64,000 nt of DNA from CAWBOV01 sp963790525 (GTDB taxonomy: Bacteria; Actinomycetota; Actinomycetes; Mycobacteriales; Jatrophihabitantaceae). Below are positions 44,593-53,839 of this stretch, in pieces. The first letter of the stretch is position 1. Every line of letters begins with the position of its first letter. The notes under the pieces are model-generated. The model did not search any database and was not told where the DNA came from. It worked only from the letters and a program-made list of their open reading frames with translations. The DNA lies in assembly GCA_963790525.1 (NCBI GenBank), contig CAWBOV010000003.1, forward strand, positions 372,001 to 436,000. The letters run 5' to 3'. Made by a program: the position numbers and the translations under genes.

Positions 44593-46350
44593 CTATGCCG
44601 GGTCGGCGTCGATCGTGACCGTGCCCTTCGACCCGTCGACGGTGACCATCGCGCCGTCGGGGATCCGTGTCGTCGCGCCCACGACGGACACCACGCACGG
44701 CACGCCGAGTTCGCGGCTGACGATGGCGGCGTGGCTGGCGAGGGCGCCCACGTTGCAGACGACGGCCGCGGACGTCATGAACAGTGGCACCCACGAGGGA
44801 TCGGTCGTGGTGCAGACCATGACATCACCCGGTTCGAGGTCGACCGCCTGCGCCATGTCGTGGATGACCCGGGCGCGTCCGGACGCGACGCCAGGCGCAG
44901 CCGCGACTCCGGTGAGGACGGTGCCGGTCAGGGCGGCGTCCCCGGCGGCGCGCGAGCGGTGGGCCCAGGTCGAGATCGGCGGCGCGCCGGCCGGATGGCT
45001 CACGATCTGCGGCGGGTCGAGATCGGCGAGCTCGGCGAACGTCACGGCCCGCTCGGCCAGCCGCGCCCGCCAGGGGGCGGGGTCGGCCAGCAGCACGGGC
45101 AGTTCGGTGTCCAGGACGAGGAAGATGTCCTGCGCGCGCTCGATGTCGCCACGCTCGGCCAGGCGGCGGCCGAGTTCGCGGAAGGGCTGGCGGGCCTCGT
45201 TCATCACGCGGACCGCGGCGTCCTTGCCGGCCTCGCGCAGGCGGTAGAACGCCTGGCCGGAGCGCAGCCCTGCCGCGAGCGTGTCGTGGGCCGTCGCGTC
45301 ACCCTCGGTCAGCTGGAGCAGTTCGGCGGTGAGCGCCTCCCGCTCCTTCGCCGCGATCGCGGCCCGGACGCGGGGGTTGCCGTCCGCGTCCTGCAGCCGG
45401 ATGCGCTCGACCATGCCCAGGGCGATCTGCGGGTCGCTGGACCACGTCGGAGAGGCGAGGTCCCACTCGTGCGGGCCGCGGTGCCCGAAGTCGTCCGTGA
45501 CCACGGCAAGGGCCTCGAAGAACGGCGCCGAGACGTCCGCGGGCAGGTCGCCGATCCGGTCGAGGACGCCGGCGGTCCCGGCATCGAAGGCAGCCGTGAG
45601 CTCCGGAGTGTCGCGGACGATGCGGCTCAGCGCCCACAGGGCGGTCGAGCTGGAGGCGCTCTCCACCCCACCGAGCGCTCCGAACAACCCGCTGACCGCG
45701 TCGCCCCGGCCGAGGCCCTCGCAGACGGCCTGGACGGCGCCGGGGCCGATCGAGGCTCCGATGACCACGTAGCAGTAGACATCCCAGGTCTCGCGGATGA
45801 TGGCGGCGAAGGACAGCCCGTGGGCGACGAGCTCCGCGTCCGACATGGTGTCGAAATCGGGGCGCTGCCCGCGCAGTCCGCGGGCGTAGGCGATGAACTG
45901 CTCCATGGGCGGGTACCCGTCGGCGCCCATGACCGAGGTCATCGTCGCGACGAGCACCGCGGTCTGCGACTCGGACTCGTCGCGCGGGTCCGGCTCGTAG
46001 GGCGGGACGTCGGCGTGCTCGCCGAAGTAGGCGCGGTCGATCGCCTGCGCGCTCGCTCCTGGCGTCCGCACGCCGATCAGCCGCCCCAGGGAGAGCTGGT
46101 TGTAGAAGTAGCCCCCCCAGCACCCGAAGGTCTCCGTCGCCGAGTAGTCGAACTCGTCGGCCGACACGACACCGAAGCGGACATAGCCGTCCGCGACACC
46201 GGGGACGGCGCCGTGCAGCCAGCCCACGCACCAGCCCAGCGGGCTGATGGGGGCCGGCGCCACCTCGTCTGCGTTGGCCCGCGTGTAGTGCGGGAACCGT
46301 TCGCTGGGAGTGGTGTCGGTGATCCAGCGGTCCAGATCGGCCGTGCTCAT
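44593..46350 (-). CDS. PEP-utilizing mobile-domain protein without ATP-grasp
   Basis: A 585-residue protein. The C-terminal 90 residues are the phospho-His swivelling domain of PEP synthase-like enzymes (VICDMAQAVDLEPGD-like region, MTSAAVVCNVGALASHAAIVSRELGVPCVVSVVG, with the active His). The first 480 residues are helical (LGWCVGWLHGAVPGVADGYVRFG, ATETFGCWGGYFYNQLSLGRLIG, RGPHEWDLASPTW) and recall the substrate-binding part of rifampin phosphotransferase-type proteins. No ATP-grasp domain is encoded here or nearby. ATG 46350 overlaps the stop of the SnoaL-like gene (ATGA). Substrate unknown. Confidence 0.8.
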   Translation of the reverse strand: MSTADLDRWITDTTPSERFPHYTRANADEVAPAPISPLGWCVGWLHGAVPGVADGYVRFGVVSADEFDYSATETFGCWGGYFYNQLSLGRLIGVRTPGASAQAIDRAYFGEHADVPPYEPDPRDESESQTAVLVATMTSVMGADGYPPMEQFIAYARGLRGQRPDFDTMSDAELVAHGLSFAAIIRETWDVYCYVVIGASIGPGAVQAVCEGLGRGDAVSGLFGALGGVESASSSTALWALSRIVRDTPELTAAFDAGTAGVLDRIGDLPADVSAPFFEALAVVTDDFGHRGPHEWDLASPTWSSDPQIALGMVERIRLQDADGNPRVRAAIAAKEREALTAELLQLTEGDATAHDTLAAGLRSGQAFYRLREAGKDAAVRVMNEARQPFRELGRRLAERGDIERAQDIFLVLDTELPVLLADPAPWRARLAERAVTFAELADLDPPQIVSHPAGAPPISTWAHRSRAAGDAALTGTVLTGVAAAPGVASGRARVIHDMAQAVDLEPGDVMVCTTTDPSWVPLFMTSAAVVCNVGALASHAAIVSRELGVPCVVSVVGATTRIPDGAMVTVDGSKGTVTIDADPA

Positions 46351-46796
46351 CGGTGGATCACGGCGCGGTTGCCGGAACCCCAGGTCCGGATGAGTTCCCG
46401 GTACGTGATCCGCCACCCGTCGTCCTCGCGCCGGAAGCGGTCGCTGTAGTGGCCGGCGACGATGTACTGGTCTCCGCCCGGCGTGCCTGTGCGCACGTGC
46501 TGTGCCTGCAGATAGCAGGTGTGCGTCGCGGTGTCACCGTCCACGCTCACCAGATGATTGCCGACCAGGTGCTGGCTGGCGTCCAGTCCCGTCAGCGTGC
46601 CGCTGATGGTCGCGACGATCTCCTCGGGGCCGGTTGCGCTTCCGACCGACGGCCCGAACGACACCTCGGCGTCAGAACTGAAGAGCGCCCCCAGTGAGGT
46701 CCAGTCCTGCGTGTCGAGGGCGATGGTGTATTTCGTCGCCACTTCGACTATCGCCGCCTTGTCGATCAGCTCGCGAATCTCATCGTTACTGGTCAT
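46347..46796 (-). CDS. SnoaL-like / NTF2-fold protein
   Basis: A 149-residue nuclear transport factor 2-like domain: IRELIDKAAIVEVATKYTIALDTQDWTSLGALFSSDAEVSF, HLVGNHLVSVDGDTATHTCYLQAQHV, YSDRFRREDDGWRITYREL. This subgroup includes bile-acid dehydratase-like and scytalone dehydratase-like enzymes and many of unknown role; the Tyr, Asp and His of the pocket are present. First gene of a coupled pair with the PEP-utilizing protein; divergent from the PPOX gene. Confidence 0.85.
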   Translation of the reverse strand: MTSNDEIRELIDKAAIVEVATKYTIALDTQDWTSLGALFSSDAEVSFGPSVGSATGPEEIVATISGTLTGLDASQHLVGNHLVSVDGDTATHTCYLQAQHVRTGTPGGDQYIVAGHYSDRFRREDDGWRITYRELIRTWGSGNRAVIHR

Positions 46797-46824
46797 GGTG
46801 TCACGTTAAGCCTTGATTAAGTCT

Positions 46825-46864
46825 GGGACAATAGTGTTCTGTAGAGCGACAACGTGTCCTGTAG
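46825..46864. promoter_or_regulatory. Two tandem operator-like sites in a divergent promoter
   Basis: GGGACAATAGTGTTCTGTAG (46825-46844) and AGCGACAACGTGTCCTGTAG (46845-46864), back to back with a 20-bp period and sharing GTGTYCTGTAG. They lie between the SnoaL-like and PPOX genes and resemble the three sites at 38830-38892. Candidate target of the TetR protein encoded at 47478-48119. Confidence 0.6.
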
Positions 46865-46911
46865 TCGCTAGAGGGTGACTCACGGCGCGTTCGCGACGGA
46901 GGAGAGGCACC

Positions 46912-47457
46912 ATGGCTGACAGCTCTGTACCCGGTTGGGAAGACCTCGGTGGATATGTCCTGGAAGATGCCGACGAGGCCGATCTGCTGGCCCGTCAGAT
47001 CGAGTGCACGTTCATCTGGACGAACAAGTCGGGGCACCCGCTCGGCGCGATCGTGAACTTCATCTACCGCAACGGCCGGATCTGGCTCACCGCCACGTCG
47101 GCGCGCCCCCGCGTCGCGGCGGTGCGAGCCGATCCGCGCACGAGTGTCGCGATCACGTCGAAGGGGTCGGGGATCACCCAGCGGCGCTCGCTGTCCTACA
47201 AGGGCCTGTGCGTCGTCCACGACGACCAGGAGACCAAGGACTGGTTCCTGCCGGAGTTCAGCGCCGCGATGCGGCCCGGGCAGCCGGAGCGGGCCGAGGA
47301 GTTCGCCCGCCTGCTCGACTCGGAGCTGCGGGTCGTCCTGGAGTTCACGCCCAGCCGGACCACCGGCTACGACGGGGCGAAGATGTGGGCCGCGGCGCCG
47401 ACGGCGGGACCGCCCCCCGGCGACACCAACGGGGCGCCCACCGACCCGCCCGCGTGA
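46912..47457 (+). CDS. Pyridoxamine 5'-phosphate oxidase-like flavin/F420-binding protein
   Basis: A 181-residue split-barrel protein: LARQIECTFIWTNKSGHPLGAIVNFIYRNGRIWLTATSARPRVAAVRADPRTSVAITSKG is the FMN/F420-binding sheet pattern (residues 27-86), followed by KGLCVVHDDQETKDWF. Members are FMN or F420 reductases or binding proteins. ATG with GGAGAGG upstream. Divergent from the SnoaL-like gene and probably co-regulated with it. Cofactor and substrate not deducible. Confidence 0.82.
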   Translation: MADSSVPGWEDLGGYVLEDADEADLLARQIECTFIWTNKSGHPLGAIVNFIYRNGRIWLTATSARPRVAAVRADPRTSVAITSKGSGITQRRSLSYKGLCVVHDDQETKDWFLPEFSAAMRPGQPERAEEFARLLDSELRVVLEFTPSRTTGYDGAKMWAAAPTAGPPPGDTNGAPTDPPA

Positions 47458-47477
47458 TCGCGGGCCCGGAGGCGGTC

Positions 47478-48119
47478 TCACCCGGTACTGCGCAGCCGCC
47501 TCTGCTCGCGCTGACCGTCCTCGTCGACGGCGATGCTCGCGTAGACCTTGTCGACGACCGCGTCGCTCTGGGCCGCGGTGATCCGGCGCTGCAGCATGAA
47601 GCACTGGTAGATCAACGGTGCGCACACCTCGTAGACGACGGCCTTCGGATCGATGTCGCTGCGGACCGTGCCCGCCTCCATCGCCTCGCGCAGCACCGTC
47701 ACGGCGGTCTGCGTGCGGTCGCGCAGGTACCGGCGCAGGGCCGCGGCGTACTGGGAACTCCGGGTGGCCTCGGCCATGAGCGCGCCGAGCGCGGCCGCGT
47801 AGACGGGGTCGTTGAGGCGCTTGGCGAGGTGCCGGGCGAAGACGTGCAGATCACTCAGCGTGTCGCCGGTGAACGGCAGCGGGATCGCGGCCTGCACCGG
47901 AGTCGTCAGGGCCTGCAGGTACAGCCGCGACGGATCGGGCCAGTGGCGGTAGATCGTGCTGCGCGAGACGCCGCTGTAGTCGGCGACCCGCTCGACGGTG
48001 GCGCCGGCGAGCCCGTGCTCGGCGAGCAGGCGGAAGGTCGCGGTCAGCACCAACTGTCGCGTCTGGGCGATGCGCGGGTCGGTCCGGCGCGGCGACGGGT
48101 CGGACTCGCTCGTCGCCAC
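47478..48119 (-). CDS. TetR family transcriptional regulator
   Basis: A 213-residue TetR repressor: N-terminal HTH (RQLVLTATFRLLAEHGLAGATVERVADYSGVSRSTIYRHWPD, residues about 22-63) and a C-terminal helical ligand domain with TetR_C-like LREAMEAGTVRSDIDP. GTG 48119 is preferred (GGGGG upstream); GTG 48173 would add 18 residues. Divergent from the SDR at 48248 and convergent with the PPOX gene. It may bind the sites at 46825 and 38830; ligand perhaps an acyl-CoA or pathway substrate. Confidence 0.9.
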   Translation of the reverse strand: MATSESDPSPRRTDPRIAQTRQLVLTATFRLLAEHGLAGATVERVADYSGVSRSTIYRHWPDPSRLYLQALTTPVQAAIPLPFTGDTLSDLHVFARHLAKRLNDPVYAAALGALMAEATRSSQYAAALRRYLRDRTQTAVTVLREAMEAGTVRSDIDPKAVVYEVCAPLIYQCFMLQRRITAAQSDAVVDKVYASIAVDEDGQREQRRLRSTG

Positions 48120-48247
48120 TGCGGGCCCCCAATGCTGTCGTTGTTGCGGCTCGTGCCTGCTGAACGTACACACAGTCTATCCGTCGCGTATCCCTTACGT
48201 CGGCGCACATTTGCAGAGATTCCCACTACCAGCAAGGAGATCTAGCT

Positions 48248-49024
48248 ATGCAGCTGCAGGGAACGGTCACCGCCGTCACGGGCGGAACGCGCGGAATCGG
48301 GCTCGGGATCGTCGAGGCGTACCTGCGGGAGGGGGCGATGGTGGCGATCAACGGCCGCTCCGCCGACCGCGGCAAGGAGGTGCTGGCCGAGCTAGGCAAC
48401 GACGACCGGGTGATGTTCCTCGCCGGTGACGTCACCAAGCGCGCCGACGTGGAGGCGTTCATCGACCAGACCGTCGAGCGCTTCGGCCGCATCGACGTCC
48501 TCGTCAACAACGCCGGAGGGGCCGACAACCACGCCCCGGTCGCGGAGCTGACCGACGAGGCGATGGCGCTGGCCCTGGACTGGAACCTCTGGTCGACGTT
48601 CTACGGGATGCGGCGTGCCCTGCACTACATGCTGCCTCAGCACAGCGGACGGATCATCAACATGTCCTCCGTCGAGGGCAAGGAGGGCAAACCCGGGATC
48701 TCCACCTATGTCACGGCCAAGCACGCGATCCACGGCCTGACCAAGTCCTGCGCCCAGGAGGTGGGCACCGAGGGGATCACCGTCAATGCACTCTGCCCCG
48801 GCATGATCGAGACCCACAGCGTCATGACCCAGGGCCGCAGCGCGGCCGAGGCGGCGGGCATGTCCTACGAGGACTTCACCGGACTGTTCACCGCGGAGTC
48901 GGCGATCAAGCGCTTCCTGACGGTCGAGGAGGTCGCCGCGATGGCCGTCCTCCTGGCCTCCCCGGCGGGCTCGGGCATCACCGGCGCGATGATCTCCATC
49001 GACGGCGGGACCGCGTCCTACTGA
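48248..49024 (+). CDS. SDR family oxidoreductase
   Basis: A 258-residue short-chain dehydrogenase: TGGTRGIGLGI, INGRSADRGKEV after strand 2 (Arg favours NADP+), NNAGGADN, the catalytic Ser in NMSSVEG, YVTAK (Tyr-Lys), PGMIETHSV and a C-terminal IDGGTASY. ATG 48248 follows AGGAG by 7 bases. Divergent from the TetR gene, a common regulator/target layout. Substrate unknown. Confidence 0.88.
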   Translation: MQLQGTVTAVTGGTRGIGLGIVEAYLREGAMVAINGRSADRGKEVLAELGNDDRVMFLAGDVTKRADVEAFIDQTVERFGRIDVLVNNAGGADNHAPVAELTDEAMALALDWNLWSTFYGMRRALHYMLPQHSGRIINMSSVEGKEGKPGISTYVTAKHAIHGLTKSCAQEVGTEGITVNALCPGMIETHSVMTQGRSAAEAAGMSYEDFTGLFTAESAIKRFLTVEEVAAMAVLLASPAGSGITGAMISIDGGTASY

Positions 49025-49027
49025 GGC

Positions 49028-50503
49028 TCATTCGGGATCGTCGCCGAACAGGGTCCCACCCGGCAGGAGGGCGAGCTCCGCGTGCGGCAGCGGAGCCGCC
49101 TTCTCGTGGTGGGTCATCGGGTCGCGCGGGGCGCCGGGAACCAGTGCCGACGCCAGCGCGGCACCCAGCGCGAGGATGGCGAGGATGAGGAACGCCAACG
49201 TCCAGCCGTGGTCGGAGGGAGCGCCGCCGGCGTGCGCGCTGGAGGTCAGGACGCTGCCGGTGATGGCCGCGCCGACGGCCCCGCCGATGGTGCGGATGTT
49301 GGCGTTCATGCCGCTGGCGACGCCGGTCTGCTCGGCCGTCACGGCGGCCACGATCAGGTTCGAGATCGCGGAGAACGCGAGCCCGAAACCGATGCCCATG
49401 ATGCTCATCGCCAGGAACACCTGCCAGCGCGCGCCGTGCAGGTAGGCCAGCATGACGAACGGGGCCACACCGACGACCGATCCCACGAGCAGCACCCGCT
49501 TCGAGCCGAAGTACTGCGACAGCCGCCCCGAGACGACGCCGAGTGCGAACATCGCCGTCGCGAGGGGGAGCAGGAACAGGCCGGACTGCGAGATGCTCGC
49601 TGTGAAGCCGTAGCCGCCCGCAGCGGGGGCCTGCACGAACTCCGGCAGGAACGCGAAGATCGAGTAGAGGCAGGCGCCGAAGAGCAGGGCGACGAGGTTG
49701 GTCGTCCACACGGCCGGCAGGCGCATCATCCTCATGTCGATGAGCGGGTGCGCGGAGGTCACCTCGGTGACGAACCAGCCGATGCCGGCCAGGACGGCGA
49801 GCCCGAACAGCGCCAGCACCTTCGCCGAGACCCATCCCCACTCCGGGGCCTCGCTGACCCCGATCAGCAGTGCCACGAGGGAGCCGGACAGCAGCACGGC
49901 GGCCAGGAGGCTGACCCTCCCCGGCGTGCGGACGGGGGACTGGGGGACGAAGAAGTACGCGCCCACCGCTGCCACGCTGGTCGCGATCAGGGGCAGCCAG
50001 AACAGCCAGTGCCAGCCGAAGGCGTCGACGATCGGGCCGGCGAGCACGATGCCCAGCCCGGAGCCGACCGAGGTGAGGGCTGCGACGACTCCGACCCCGG
50101 TCGCGACCTTGGCCTCGGGGAACTCGTCGCGGATGATGCCGAACGACAAGGGCAGGACCGCGCCGCCGATGCCCTGGACCACCCGGGCGACGATCATGAC
50201 GCCGATCGTCGTGGCCAGCGCGGCGATGAGGGACCCCGCCGCCAGCGCGACCAGCGTGAGGACGAACATCCGCTCCTTGCCGATCATGTCGCCGACGCGG
50301 CCGAGGATGGGGGTGAACACCGACGCCGACAGCAGGTAGGCGGTCAGCACCCACGTCACCGTGTTCTGGGTGGTGTGCAGATCGTGCTGGATCGTCGGCA
50401 GGACCGGCGTCACCATCGACTGCATGAGCGCATAGGCCGCCGTTCCCGCGGCGAGGACGACGAAGGTGAGCTGGTAGTTCGTGTGACGCCGGCTCTGCGC
50501 CAT
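49028..50503 (-). CDS. MFS transporter, EmrB/QacA (14-helix) type
   Basis: A 491-residue drug:H+ antiporter-2-like protein with about 14 membrane helices: TAAYALMQSMVTPVLPTIQHDL, WVLTAYLLSASVFTPILGRVGDMIG (motif A), VMIVARVVQGIGGAVLPL (motif B-like) and TSVGSGLGIVLAGPIVD (motif C). ATG 50503 is 5 bases after the icmF stop, so it is in the icmF operon. It may export acids or other products of that pathway, or be a general efflux pump (inference). Confidence 0.9.
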   Translation of the reverse strand: MAQSRRHTNYQLTFVVLAAGTAAYALMQSMVTPVLPTIQHDLHTTQNTVTWVLTAYLLSASVFTPILGRVGDMIGKERMFVLTLVALAAGSLIAALATTIGVMIVARVVQGIGGAVLPLSFGIIRDEFPEAKVATGVGVVAALTSVGSGLGIVLAGPIVDAFGWHWLFWLPLIATSVAAVGAYFFVPQSPVRTPGRVSLLAAVLLSGSLVALLIGVSEAPEWGWVSAKVLALFGLAVLAGIGWFVTEVTSAHPLIDMRMMRLPAVWTTNLVALLFGACLYSIFAFLPEFVQAPAAGGYGFTASISQSGLFLLPLATAMFALGVVSGRLSQYFGSKRVLLVGSVVGVAPFVMLAYLHGARWQVFLAMSIMGIGFGLAFSAISNLIVAAVTAEQTGVASGMNANIRTIGGAVGAAITGSVLTSSAHAGGAPSDHGWTLAFLILAILALGAALASALVPGAPRDPMTHHEKAAPLPHAELALLPGGTLFGDDPE

Positions 50504-50508
50504 CGACG

Positions 50509-53500
50509 TCAGACGTTGCGGCGGTACTGGCCGCCCACCTCGAAGAACGCGGCGCTGATCTGCCCCAGGGAACAGTGCTTGACCGCCTCCATCAGGGCGG
50601 CGAACACGTTGCCCTCGGTCGTGGCGGCCTCGCGCAGCTGGGCGAGTGCGGCCTCGGCGTCGTTGCGGTGCCGCTGCTGGAAGTCGTGCAGCCGGGTCAG
50701 CTGGGACTCCTTCTCCTCGTCGGTCGCGCGCGCCAGCTCGATCGACGAGGGGGGCTGCTCGCCCCGGTGCGGGTCCAGGAACGTGTTCACGCCGACGATC
50801 GGCAGCGAGCCGTCGTGCTTGCGGTGCTCGTAGAGCATCGACTCGTCCTGGATCTTGCCGCGCTGGTAACCGGTCTCCATCGCGCCGAGCACGCCGCCAC
50901 GGTCGGCGATGCGGTCGAACTCGGCGAGCACGGCCTCCTCGACCAGGTCGGTGAGCTCGTCGATGACGAAGGATCCCTGCAGGGGGTTCTCGTTGTCCGA
51001 CAGCCCCCACTCCTTGTCGATGATCATCTGGATGGCGAGCGCCCGGCGTACCGAGTGGGCGCTGGGCGTGGTGACGGCCTCGTCGTAGGCGTTGGTGTGC
51101 AGGCTGTTGCAGTTGTCATAGATCGCGCACAGCGCCTGCAACGTGGTGCGGATGTCGTTGAAGTCCATCTCCTGCGCGTGCAGCGAGCGCCCCGACGTCT
51201 GCACGTGGTACTTGAGTTTCTGCGAGCGTTCCGCGGCGCCGTAGCGGTCGCGCAGGGCGATCGCCCAGATGCGGCGGGCGACCCGGCCGATCACCGAGTA
51301 CTCCGCGTCGAGGCCGTTGGAGAAGAAGAAGGACAGGTTCGGCGCGAAGTCGTCGATCTTCATGCCGCGCGCCAGGTACGCCTCGACGTAGGTGAATCCG
51401 TTGCTCAGCGTGAAGGCGAGCTGGCTGATCGGGTTCGCCCCGGCCTCGGCGATGTGGTAGCCCGAGATCGACACCGAGTAGAAGTTCCGCACGGCGTGAT
51501 CGATGAAGTACTGCTGCATGTCGGCCATGCAGCGCAGCGCGAACTCGGTGGAGAAGATGCAGGTGTTCTGGCCCTGATCCTCCTTGAGGATGTCCGCCTG
51601 CACGGTGCCCCGGACGTTGCTCAGCACCCAGGCCCGGATCTCGGCCTCCTCGCCGGCGTCGGGCTCGCGGCCCTGCTCGGTCCGGAACGTCTCGAGCCGC
51701 TGCTCGATCGCCGTGTTGAGGAACATCGCGAGGATGGCCGGCGCGGGACCGTTGATGGTCATCGACACCGACGTGGTCGGCGAGCACAGGTCGAAGCCGT
51801 TGTAGAGCACCTTCATGTCCTCGACGGTGGCGATCGAGACGCCGGACGTGCCGACCTTGCCGAAGATGTCCGGGCGGCGGTCGGGGTCGCGCCCGTAGAG
51901 GGTCACCGAGTCGAACGCGGTGGACAGGCGGGTCGCCTCGCCGCCCTGCGAGAGCAGCTGGAAGCGCCGGTTGGTGCGGAACGCGTCGCCCTCGCCGGCG
52001 AACATGCGCGCCGGCGCCTCGCCCTCGCGCTTGAACGGGAAGACCCCCGCCGTGAAGGGGAAGTACCCGGGCAGGTTCTCCCGGCGCAGGAATCGGACGA
52101 GCTCCGCGGAGTCGGTGTAGCGCGGGAGTGCCACCCGCGGGACGGAGTTGCCGGACAGGGTCGCGCGCCGCAGCGGGGTGTGGATCTCCTTGCCGCGGAC
52201 GGTGTAGACGAGCTCCTCGCCGGAGTATTCGGCGACGCGCGCGGGCCAGGCGTCGAGCAGGGAACGCACGCTGCCGTCGAGCTCGCCCTCGGCCAGCGCG
52301 ATGAGCGCGTCGATCTGCTCGGCCGCCGCGCCACCGTCGACGAGGTCGCGGGCGGTCTGCAGGTGCTCGCGGCGCCGGACGACGTCGGCCTGCGTCCGGG
52401 TGCGCTCGTGGTAGCCGCGCACCGCGTCGGCGATGTCGGACAGGTAGCGGGCCCGGTTCGACGGGACGACGCTGGTGAGCCCGGACGAGGCGCGCACGTC
52501 GACGTGGGCGAGTACGCCCGGGCCGGCCTCCAGGCCCTTCTTCACCAGCAGCTCCTTGAGCTCCTGGTAGAGCGCGGTGACGCCGTCGTCGTTGAACCGG
52601 GCGGCGCTGGTGCCGAAGACCGGCATCTGCTCCCACGGCACGCCGAACGCCTCACGGTTGCGGACCATCTGCCGGGCCACGTCGCGGCGGGCGTCCTCGG
52701 CCCCGCGGCGCTCGTACTTGTTGACGGCCACCGCGTCGGCGAAGTCGAGCATGTCGATCTTCTCCAGCTGCGAGGCCGCGCCGAAGTCGGGCGTCATGAC
52801 GTAGAGCGAGACGTCGCAGAACGGCACGATCGCGGCGTCGCCCTGGCCGATGCCCGGGGTCTCCACCACGACGAGGTCGAAGCCCGCGGCCTTGCACGCG
52901 GCGATGATGTCGCCGAGGTGTTCCGGAACCTCCGCGCCGGCCGTCCGCGTCGCCAGCGAGCGGAAGAAGGTGCGGCTGGAGTCGCCGCCGTCGAGGGCGT
53001 TCATCCGGATGCGGTCGCCGAGCAGGGCCCCACCTCCGCGGCGGCGGGTGGGGTCGATGGCCAGCAACGCGATCCGCAGCTTGTCCTCGTTGTCCGTCCG
53101 CATGCGCCGCAGCAGCTCGTCGCTGAGCGAGGACTTGCCCGAACCGCCGGTGCCGGTGATCCCGAGGACGGGGACGTGCCGCGCGGCCGCCGCGCGGTGC
53201 ACGGCGGCGGCGAGCTCGGGGGAGCGCCCCTCCTCGAGCACGGTGATCGCCCGCGCCAGCGCGGCCGGGTCGCCGGAGACGAGCGCGTCCAGGTCGGGTC
53301 CCTCGGCGGCGAGGTCGGTGTCGCAGGTGGCGATGAGCTGGTTGATCATCCCGGGGAGTCCGAGTCGCTGGCCGTCCTCCGGGGCGAAGATGGTGACGCC
53401 GCGACCGGCCAGCAGCGCGATCTCCTCGGGGACGATGACGCCGCCGCCCCCGCCGAAGACGCGGACGTGCCCGGCGCCGACCTCTGCCAGCCGCTCCACG

Positions 53501-53754
53501 AGGTAGCTGAAGTACTCGACGTGCCCGCCCTGGTAGGACGACATCGCGATGCCCTGCACGTCCTCCTGCAGCGCCGCGGTGACGACGGCCTCGACGCTGC
53601 GGTCGTGGCCCAGGTGGATGACCTCCGCACCCTGCGCCTGCAGCACGCGGCGCATGATGTTGATCGCCGCGTCATGGCCGTCGAACAGGCTCGCCGCGGT
53701 GACGAACCGCACCGGGTTGCTCGGCACGTGCAGCGGCGGACGGGTTTCGGTCAC
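50509..53754 (-). CDS. icmF: Fused isobutyryl-CoA mutase IcmF
   Basis: A 1081-residue fused mutase. N-terminal B12-binding domain (residues about 15-150) with DGHDAAINIMRR, the base-off His motif, and GGGGGVIVPEEI; central MeaB-like G-protein chaperone (P-loop GITGTGGSGKSSL, VETPGIGQGD, NKYE); C-terminal substrate barrel (SVSMTINGPAPAILAMF, GTVQADILKEDQGQNTCIF, SISGYHIAEAGANP, NSLHTNAYDEA). It interconverts isobutyryl-CoA and n-butyryl-CoA with adenosylcobalamin, and the G domain reloads the cofactor. GTG 53754 has GGAG upstream. A 20-bp palindrome lies 46 bases upstream. Confidence 0.96.
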   Translation of the reverse strand: MTETRPPLHVPSNPVRFVTAASLFDGHDAAINIMRRVLQAQGAEVIHLGHDRSVEAVVTAALQEDVQGIAMSSYQGGHVEYFSYLVERLAEVGAGHVRVFGGGGGVIVPEEIALLAGRGVTIFAPEDGQRLGLPGMINQLIATCDTDLAAEGPDLDALVSGDPAALARAITVLEEGRSPELAAAVHRAAAARHVPVLGITGTGGSGKSSLSDELLRRMRTDNEDKLRIALLAIDPTRRRGGGALLGDRIRMNALDGGDSSRTFFRSLATRTAGAEVPEHLGDIIAACKAAGFDLVVVETPGIGQGDAAIVPFCDVSLYVMTPDFGAASQLEKIDMLDFADAVAVNKYERRGAEDARRDVARQMVRNREAFGVPWEQMPVFGTSAARFNDDGVTALYQELKELLVKKGLEAGPGVLAHVDVRASSGLTSVVPSNRARYLSDIADAVRGYHERTRTQADVVRRREHLQTARDLVDGGAAAEQIDALIALAEGELDGSVRSLLDAWPARVAEYSGEELVYTVRGKEIHTPLRRATLSGNSVPRVALPRYTDSAELVRFLRRENLPGYFPFTAGVFPFKREGEAPARMFAGEGDAFRTNRRFQLLSQGGEATRLSTAFDSVTLYGRDPDRRPDIFGKVGTSGVSIATVEDMKVLYNGFDLCSPTTSVSMTINGPAPAILAMFLNTAIEQRLETFRTEQGREPDAGEEAEIRAWVLSNVRGTVQADILKEDQGQNTCIFSTEFALRCMADMQQYFIDHAVRNFYSVSISGYHIAEAGANPISQLAFTLSNGFTYVEAYLARGMKIDDFAPNLSFFFSNGLDAEYSVIGRVARRIWAIALRDRYGAAERSQKLKYHVQTSGRSLHAQEMDFNDIRTTLQALCAIYDNCNSLHTNAYDEAVTTPSAHSVRRALAIQMIIDKEWGLSDNENPLQGSFVIDELTDLVEEAVLAEFDRIADRGGVLGAMETGYQRGKIQDESMLYEHRKHDGSLPIVGVNTFLDPHRGEQPPSSIELARATDEEKESQLTRLHDFQQRHRNDAEAALAQLREAATTEGNVFAALMEAVKHCSLGQISAAFFEVGGQYRRNV

Positions 53755-53799
53755 TGGGTTCTCCGCGGGTGATCAGAGGGGTGCAGATGGCGCCCGAAA

Positions 53800-53819
53800 A
53801 TACTAGGACGTCCATGTAT
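53800..53819. promoter_or_regulatory. Palindrome ATACT-GACGTC-TGTAT upstream of icmF
   Basis: ATACTAGGACGTCCATGTAT: outer ATACT/TGTAT arms and a perfect GGACGTCC centre, 46 bases before the icmF start and after the BtuF-like stop. The same 20-bp design recurs at 55694-55713. Confidence 0.65.
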
Positions 53820-53839
53820 CTTACGTCGTCGCCCCACGA

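Noticed and set aside
50575..53772. A 1065-residue open frame on the + strand opposite icmF
   Set aside because: GC-rich third positions of icmF create it. It has no family motifs, and icmF motifs are unmistakable.
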